In this document: piece after piece, positions 1-4,800 of the stretch
Numbering within the stretch: position 1 is the first letter of the stretch
Layout of the letters: every line of letters starts with the position of its first letter
Assembly (NCBI GenBank): GCA_902362965.1
Contig: CABIYQ010000037.1
Location: forward strand, 1-5,963
DNA length: 5,963 nt
Direction: 5' to 3'
Source: Oscillospiraceae bacterium
GTDB lineage: Bacteria; Bacillota; Clostridia; Oscillospirales; Ruminococcaceae
Position numbers and translations under genes: made by a program
Notes under the pieces: generated by a model
The model's input: only the letters and a program-made list of their open reading frames with translations
The model's database searches: none
What the model was told of the DNA's origin: nothing

Positions 1-1
1 G

Positions 2-664
2 TGTGTTACAAAGATAAAGTATCTGAGGGAAAATGTAGGAAGAGGCGTCAAGGCTGTTGTTCCCGACTACAAAGCCGACTATGAGGGTATTATTAACGTT
101 ACAAATTCCGTTGTAATAAACGGCGTTACGCTTAGTAATGCACAAGCCACAGCGTGGGTCGCAGGTGCGGACGCTTCCGCTTCAAACGTTCAGAGCAACA
201 CATATAAAATCTATGTGGGTGCGGAAAGTGTTGCAGGAGCTAAAACCCATGAACAGGCAGTTGCGGCAATCCAGAACGGCGAGTTTTTCTTTTCATATTC
301 CGAAAATGGAGATGTAATTGTTGAGTATGACATAAACAGTCTTACATCGTTTACAGACAGAAAAGACAAATCCTACAGCAAGAACAGGGTTCTGAGAGTA
401 TTTGACAGCTTTGCAGAATCTATTAGATTGAATTTCCCGCCTAATAAATACAGCAACAATGAAAACGGCTGGGATATTATGGACGGTATGGGAAGAAGTA
501 TTTTAAAGCAATTTTTTGACGCAGGAGCTATCCGGAATGTTGACTATGATTCTGATTTTGCAGTGGTCAGGGGCGAAAGCAAGGGCGACAGTACTTATTT
601 CAATGTAGGAATTCAGCCTGTAGACAGTGCGGAAAAGTTATATTTTACAGTAAAGACCAGATAA
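2..664 (+). CDS. xkdK: Phage tail sheath protein, C-terminal part (5' end outside window)
   Basis: The frame is open from the first bases to TAA at 662-664, giving about 220 residues with no start of its own; the GTG at 215 is an internal valine, not a start. Sheath subunits form the contractile outer cylinder around the tail tube of myophage-like tails. What is seen: a region around residues 35-70 with VTNSVVINGVTLSNAQATAW followed by a Gly/Ala/Ser-rich turn, an acidic/aromatic strand region (FFFSYSENGDVIVEYDINSL), the stretch NRVLRVFDSFAESIRLNF, and a C-terminal strand pattern ending IQPVDSAEKLYFTVKTR. This pattern is recalled from XkdK/YqbM-type sheaths, where the C-terminal domain packs against the tube and neighbouring subunits. 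The next gene is a tube protein, which is the usual order in such modules. The family call is from memory of the fold signature, without a database search; the N-terminal half cannot be judged. Confidence 0.88.
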   Translation, partial: CVTKIKYLRENVGRGVKAVVPDYKADYEGIINVTNSVVINGVTLSNAQATAWVAGADASASNVQSNTYKIYVGAESVAGAKTHEQAVAAIQNGEFFFSYSENGDVIVEYDINSLTSFTDRKDKSYSKNRVLRVFDSFAESIRLNFPPNKYSNNENGWDIMDGMGRSILKQFFDAGAIRNVDYDSDFAVVRGESKGDSTYFNVGIQPVDSAEKLYFTVKTR

Positions 665-670
665 GGAGGT
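663..670 (+). promoter_or_regulatory. Strong ribosome binding site for the tube gene, overlapping the sheath stop
   Basis: AAGGAGGT at 663-670 is a near-perfect anti-16S match, 6 bases before the ATG at 677. Its first two bases are the last two of the sheath TAA stop, so ribosomes ending sheath translation are placed directly on it. This fits tightly coupled, high expression of two proteins needed in many copies. Confidence 0.9.
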
Positions 671-676
671 TAAGTT

Positions 677-1108
677 ATGGAAAGATACAACGATAACCCA
701 ATAGCGCTCAGCGAGGGAAAGGTTTTTGTAGACGGTGTGCAGATACTTGACGGTGTTAAGTTTGAATTGAAATTTACACCTGATGTGTATACCGGAAAGG
801 TATTGGGAGAACGTTCCCCAAGCTCGCGCTGGATGGGATATACAATTACGGGAACTATCACAAGAAGAATATCAACTCCATGGTATAAGGAGATAGTTCA
901 GAAATATCAGAAAGACGGAATAACGCCTGAATGCACGATCCAAGGCGTAATGGACGATAAAGGCTCTGATTATTATCAGATGTACGGTTCTGATACTGTT
1001 ACCGCAGTAGGCTGCGTATTTACAGGCGACATTCCTCTTATGGCTCTGGATACTGCCGGAGGAGTAAGAGAGGACGCTATTTCTTTTAATGCTAAAGATG
1101 TGATTTAA
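677..1108 (+). CDS. xkdM: Phage tail tube protein, XkdM-like
   Basis: This is a complete 143-residue protein, the usual size for XkdM-type (DUF2001) tail tube subunits. These stack as rings into the inner tube through which DNA passes and around which the sheath contracts. Seen in the sequence: an N-terminal segment with ALSEGKVFVDGVQILDGVKF, a central loop with VYTGKVLGERSPSSRWMGY followed by the strand TITGTITRRIST, a strand-rich middle ending VTAVGCVFTGDIPLM, and a polar C-terminus. The Gly-Glu-Arg loop followed by a Gly-Thr-rich strand is characteristic of this family as I know it. The start is set by AAGGAGGT at the correct spacing. It lies 12 bases after the sheath gene and is followed by a hairpin and the assembly chaperone gene. 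Nothing is missing or broken. Confidence 0.92.
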   Translation: MERYNDNPIALSEGKVFVDGVQILDGVKFELKFTPDVYTGKVLGERSPSSRWMGYTITGTITRRISTPWYKEIVQKYQKDGITPECTIQGVMDDKGSDYYQMYGSDTVTAVGCVFTGDIPLMALDTAGGVREDAISFNAKDVI

Positions 1109-1132
1109 GACGTGTGTTAACGTCTTATTTTT
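1106..1132 (+). terminator. Terminator-like hairpin after the tube gene (possible partial terminator)
   Basis: TAAGACGT at 1106-1113 and ACGTCTTA at 1120-1127 form a perfect 8-bp stem with a 6-base loop, followed at once by TTTTT at 1128-1132. The left arm contains the tube stop codon. The shape is that of an intrinsic terminator, but only three of the eight pairs are G-C, so a weak or partial terminator is more likely than a complete one. No convincing promoter is seen downstream, so the chaperone and tape measure genes probably depend on read-through here. Confidence 0.55.
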
Positions 1133-1202
1133 ATGTCCGAAAGCGGTCAAGACGTAAAACTGCTCCGCAAAAAACTATTATAATATTATGGAGGTCATAA
1201 AA
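1109..1202 (+). other. 94-base spacer between tube and chaperone genes, with repeated AAGACGT motif
   Basis: This is the only real intergenic gap in the window; elsewhere the genes are spaced by 12 bases or overlap. Besides the terminator-like hairpin it holds another copy of AAGACGT at 1149-1155, able to pair with the terminator right arm (1120-1126). That copy lies inside the loop of a second weak hairpin, 1142-1147 with 1159-1164 (six pairs, one of them G-U). A TATAAT at 1179-1184 has no credible -35 partner. The end of the spacer carries the ribosome binding site of the next gene. Confidence 0.6.
1190..1195 (+). promoter_or_regulatory. Ribosome binding site that decides the chaperone start
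   Basis: GGAGGT at 1190-1195 lies 7 bases before ATG 1203. An in-frame ATG at 1188 overlaps this site and has only A/T-rich sequence upstream with no site of its own. The true start is therefore 1203, not 1188. Confidence 0.85.
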
Positions 1203-1664
1203 ATGACAAAGAATTTAAGCTATTTCATGAGAGAACAGAAGGAAGAAATCGTAAATGCTCCTGCACCGGAAAGTTTCGTTGACGAAAACGGAAACCGTCT
1301 TGAACTTGAAATTAAAACAATTTCCAATGACAAGATAAGAAAAATTCAGGACAATTACCGCAAGCGTTCTATTGCTCTGGATAATTCAGGAAATCCTTAT
1401 CTATCGAACGGTGAAGTAGTATTCCAGACAGAAAATGATATCAACAGAGCAATGAGACATATCGTCGCTGAAGCATTGGTTTATCCCGATTTAAAATCTA
1501 AGGAGCTAATGGACTTTTATCATTGTTATGATATCAGTGAAATGCCTCTTAAAGTATTTCACAGACCGGGAGAATACAGTCAGGTATTTAATTCCGTTAT
1601 GTCAGTGCTTGGACTTATAAAAAAGGACGAAGATTCAGACGAAGTTAAAGAAGCAAAAAACTAA
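1203..1664 (+). CDS. xkdN: Tail assembly chaperone, XkdN-like, short (unshifted) form
   Basis: This 153-residue cytoplasmic protein has the position (between tube and tape measure genes) and character of XkdN-family tail assembly chaperones. These coat the tape measure protein during tail assembly and are absent from the finished tail. Seen: an N-terminal MTKNLSYFMREQKEEIVNAP, then FVDENGNRLELEIKTISNDKI with a helix of charged residues, a middle with the helix AMRHIVAEALVYPDL followed by KSKELMDFYHCYD, and a C-terminal VFNSVMSVLGLIKKDEDSDE tail that is highly acidic then lysine-rich. The last two codons AAA AAC form part of the slippery heptamer and are followed by tandem TAA TAA. The short form should be the main product. 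The family name rests on recognition of sequence pattern and gene order. Confidence 0.87.
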   Translation: MTKNLSYFMREQKEEIVNAPAPESFVDENGNRLELEIKTISNDKIRKIQDNYRKRSIALDNSGNPYLSNGEVVFQTENDINRAMRHIVAEALVYPDLKSKELMDFYHCYDISEMPLKVFHRPGEYSQVFNSVMSVLGLIKKDEDSDEVKEAKN

Positions 1665-1861
1665 TAACCTGCAAGGGATCGTTTGAATACTGGGCGCATG
1701 TCTTATGGCAGCGCCACGGACTGCGTATGGAAGAGTTTGAGAAAATGCCTAAACGCACAAAACTCTTCTACATTGCGTCCGAATTGTGCGAGTTAAACGA
1801 CCCTTGCAGGGTAGATATACAAATTTTGCTTGCTATGCTTAAATGCGGGGTGAGGCTGTAA
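1203..1861 (+). CDS. Long tail assembly chaperone made by -1 frameshift (219 residues predicted)
   Basis: A -1 slip at 1655-1661 lets ribosomes bypass the tandem stops and read on from CTA at 1661-1663 to TAA at 1859-1861, adding 66 residues. The extension begins LITCKGSFEYWAHVLWQRHG, continues through the region EEFEKMPKRTKLFYIASEL, and ends MLKCGVRL. It is helical and aromatic-rich, with four cysteines. It has no start codon with a ribosome binding site of its own, since the internal ATG at 1727 has none. The open frame fills the whole gap between the short form and the tape measure gene, strong evidence that it is translated by fusion. A short form plus a minor frameshifted long form is the conserved arrangement of tail assembly chaperones in long-tailed phages (for example lambda gpG/gpGT). 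In those systems the extension recruits tube subunits to the chaperone-coated tape measure protein. Frameshift efficiency cannot be read from sequence. Confidence 0.88.
1655..1661 (+). promoter_or_regulatory. Programmed -1 ribosomal frameshift site, A AAA AAC
   Basis: The heptamer AAAAAAC fits the X XXY YYZ pattern in the correct phase. The zero-frame codons are AAA (1656-1658) and AAC (1659-1661), which re-pair as AAA AAA after a one-base backward slip. TAA TAA follows directly in the zero frame at 1662-1667. I see no clear Shine-Dalgarno-like stimulator 10-14 bases upstream; the likely stimulator is the downstream structure starting at 1668. Confidence 0.9.
1668..1810 (+). promoter_or_regulatory. 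Long-range RNA stem downstream of the frameshift site, enclosing nested hairpins
   Basis: Bases 1668-1677 (CCTGCAAGGG) are perfectly complementary to 1801-1810 (CCCTTGCAGG): ten pairs, seven of them G-C. The stem starts 6 bases after the heptamer, within the usual spacing for a -1 frameshift stimulator. The 123-base interior holds a GGCGC/GCGCC hairpin (1693-1697 with 1711-1715) and a long hairpin, 1728-1738 with 1760-1770, of eleven pairs with one G-U. CGCACA in the loop of that hairpin (1754-1759) can also pair with TGTGCG at 1785-1790, giving a possible pseudoknot. The inverted repeats are directly visible; the role as a frameshift stimulator is inference. Confidence 0.6.
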
Positions 1862-1863
1862 TG
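1850..1863 (+). promoter_or_regulatory. Ribosome binding site and TAATG stop-start overlap for the tape measure gene
   Basis: The GAGG at 1852-1855, within GTGAGG at 1850-1855, lies 5 bases before ATG 1861, a moderate site. The stop of the -1 chaperone extension (1859-1861) shares one base with this ATG. Ribosomes that frameshift therefore end exactly on the tape measure start, which may couple tape measure synthesis to long-chaperone synthesis. Confidence 0.75.
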
Positions 1864-4800
1864 TCATATGTAATGAATGCCGTATTTAAGGCAACAGACG
1901 GGATAAGTCCTATATTAACAAGCATAGGTCAAATCGGAGAAAAGGTTGTTGCCGGTCTTGAAGACGGTTTTCTCGGCGTAAACTCCTCTGTTGGGCAGTC
2001 GGCAAAAATGTTTTCGGAAGCCTCCGCCTCAATATCAAAGATTTCCGGCGAAATGTCGGGTATTGTATCACAGTCAGAACAGGTTTCCGCTGCAATAGAC
2101 GGAGAATCCGAGACATTGAGAAAAAATGCACAGTCATTGCAGCTGAAAGCAGATGAAGCCGAACGTGCGGCAGAAGCTGACAGAAAGCATTATGAAGAAC
2201 TTTTAAATCAGAGTACGGCCGAAGAAAAAGCTTCTGAATCTATGAGCCAAAGCGTAGAAATTGCACGTCAAAGGGCTGAGACCTCAGAACAAATCGCTGC
2301 CGGATTGCGTGAAGAAGCGGATGCTGCCGAACAAGCATATATTAATTTGGATAATAATGCTCAGGCGGCTGTTCAGGCGGCTCAGGCGGAAGATAAGCTT
2401 GTCGATTCGGTAAATAAGGCGGCACAATCTGAACAAAAAGCTGCTGATGCGTTGGAAAATTCTGATTCTTCCATGAATCGTACTGCTAAAACCGCAACAT
2501 CGACGGCAACCTCTTTTGCGAAGCTTGAAGCCAGCACTTCGGGTAATATATCCGCTACAAGAGCTCTTGCTAAAGAATTTTCTAATGAAGCTGAAAAGTT
2601 AAGACTGGCAGCGATAGAAGCACATAAAGACGCAGATGCCAAAAGACAAGCTGCGCAAGTGGCAAAAGAGTTGCATGAAAATCTTAAATCGGAGCTTTTG
2701 ACAGTACGGGAAAATACCGAAGCTTCAAAAGAAGATACAAAGGTTCTTGCCGAACGAACCGAACAAGCAAGACGTTTTGCTAAGGCTAAGGAAGAAGCTG
2801 CTAAGCGAGCTGAAAAGAAGGCACAGAATTTAGAATCTGACACTGCCGCAGCTAAAAAAAATGCCGCTGCTTTGGAAGAAGCTGCACAAGCAGACGAACA
2901 ATTATATAACTCTGCAAACAAAACTGCTTCTGCTGAGCAAAAAGTAGCCGACTCTCTCAATAAATCCGAACAGGAGGCTAAGGAGTACGGCGCCGCCATG
3001 ATAAAGGCGGCTGATGACAGCGAAAAGCTAGGAGACAAGGGCGGTAACGCTATTTCTGAACTGGAATCAATTATTGCAGGTGCAGGAATAGTCATGGGGC
3101 TTAAAAAAATCGGCGAAGCGTTTCTTGATTGCAGTAATTCAGCGGCACAGTTTGAGGCAAGTATTGCAAAGGTTTCAACAATTGCCGATACAAGTCAGGT
3201 TTCCTTGAGTACTATAGAATCAGATATTATGGCTCTTTCACGTTCAACCGGACAAGGTGCAGGCGATTTAACAGAAGCTTCGTATCAGGCAATTTCAGCC
3301 AGTGTCGATACTGCCTATGCCGTTAAGTTCGTTGATGAAGCCAATAAGCTTGCTGTGGGCGGTTTTACTCAACAGGCAACAGCTGCGGACGTACTGACAA
3401 CGGCTATAAACGCTTATGGGTTAGCCGTATCAGAAGCGACACAAGTGTCAGATATGCTGATAACAACTCAGAATCTCGGTAAAACAACAGTTGACGAACT
3501 TGCTCAGAACATGGGGCGTGTTATCCCTCTTGCAGCGGCATATAACGTTGAAATGGATAATCTTTCTACGGGTTATGCTATTCTCACAAAAAACGGTATT
3601 GCCACGGCAGAGTCAACGACATATTTAAAATCCATGCTGAATGAACTCGGTGATACAGGAAGTGCAGTTGCCGGAGTTTTACAGGAACAAACAGGACAGT
3701 CTTTTGCACAGCTTACAGAAAGCGGTTATTCACTGGGTGATGTACTGACTGTAATCGGAGACAGCGTAAACGGTGATACCACGGCATTTAATAACCTTTG
3801 GGGAAGTCAGGAAGCCGGAATCGGTGCGTTGGCTTTGTTTAATGCAGGAGCGGCAGAGTTTAACAGCACTCTGGGCAAAATGCAGGATTCAGCCGGAGCG
3901 ACTGAAAAAGCGTACATGACTATGACCAATACCACGGAACACGCTCAGAAGAGAATGCAGAACGCTTTCAGCAATCTTGGTATTACAATAGGTTCGCAGC
4001 TGAATCCGGTTATTTCAGATTTGTATAACGGTGTTGCTGATGTTGTAGACGGGTTCTCGGAATTTACCGATGAACATCCGGGCGTGACAGCGGCAATTAC
4101 AGGGGTAAGTGTTACTTTAGGAATAGGCACTGTAGCTTTGACCGGATACAGCGTCGCTTCTAAGGTGGCTTCGGCGGCAACTAAAACCTTTACCGCTGTT
4201 TTACAAGCGAATCCTCTGGTAAAAGGAGCTATGATTGCTGTTGGTATAGCAGGTGTAGTTGCAGGAGTAGCTTCGTTTACAAATGTAATTAAAAGCAATA
4301 CTGATGCCGTTGAGGACTACAACGGAACGCTTGAACAATGCAGTACAGAAATTGACAATACCAGAACAGCTTATGAAAATGTCTGCAATATGTACGGAGC
4401 TGAATCTCAGGCGGCACAAGGTCTTGCTTCTGAACTTGAAACTCTTAATGCTCAGTATCAAAAAGGTGGAGGATTTGCAGCTGATTATGCTCAGCGATTG
4501 GAAGAAAGCAAGGAAGCCCTTGCTTCGTTCACTACTGAATACAACAGCAAAATGGACAGTATCGACAAAGATTGGCAAAATGGAATGGTTGCAGTAGCTC
4601 AGCTTGAAGCATTATCCAAGCAGTCTGAATTAACCAATGCCGACCTTGATATGATGTCTCAATATGCCGATTACCTTAATAATACATTTAATTGTAATAT
4701 TGAGGTTGATTATGATACGGGTAAATTAACAGGGTTCGATCCGACTAATATAAATTCACAGATGGCAACATTTGCTCAGGAGAGTATTAAGGATTATGCT

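Larger units (their letters stand above)
2038..3060 (+). other. N-terminal alanine-rich coiled coil of the tape measure protein
   Basis: Residues about 60-400 are dominated by Ala, Glu, Lys, Gln and Ser with almost no Pro or aromatic residues and few glycines, for example AKEEAAKRAEKKAQNLESDT at about 310-328. This composition predicts one very long helix or coiled coil, suited to lying extended in the tail lumen. It precedes the TP901-type core rather than following it. Confidence 0.8.

Noticed and set aside
670..1150. Minus-strand frames of 63 and 92 residues opposite the tube gene
   Set aside because: Shadows of the tube gene, which is clearly coding on the + strand.
1179..1184. TATAAT as a possible -10 promoter element before the chaperone gene
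   Set aside because: No TTGACA-like element lies 16-18 bases upstream, and the spacer is generally A/T-rich, so chance is the simplest explanation.
1188..1190. Upstream in-frame ATG as the chaperone start
   Set aside because: It overlaps the ribosome binding site that serves ATG 1203 and has no binding site of its own.
1662..1860. The gap between chaperone and tape measure genes as non-coding, or as a frameshift mutation breaking one gene
   Set aside because: The slippery heptamer, tandem stops, intact -1 frame and TAATG overlap point to programmed frameshifting rather than decay or a non-coding spacer.
2362..2390. Tandem CAGGCGGCT motif as a DNA repeat element
   Set aside because: Only two full copies and one partial copy; explained by repeated Gln-Ala-Ala codons in the coiled coil.
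2382..3095. 237-residue open frame on the minus strand
   Set aside because: It is Ala/Ser/Leu-rich, which is the mirror image of the Ala/Glu/Lys codons of the tape measure coiled coil on the + strand. It has no ribosome binding site and lies wholly inside a clear gene.
3945..4578. Two overlapping minus-strand open frames (117 and 125 residues) and a + strand frame at 4304-4597
   Set aside because: All lie inside the tape measure gene in other frames, have no family resemblance and no credible start signals; they are shadows.
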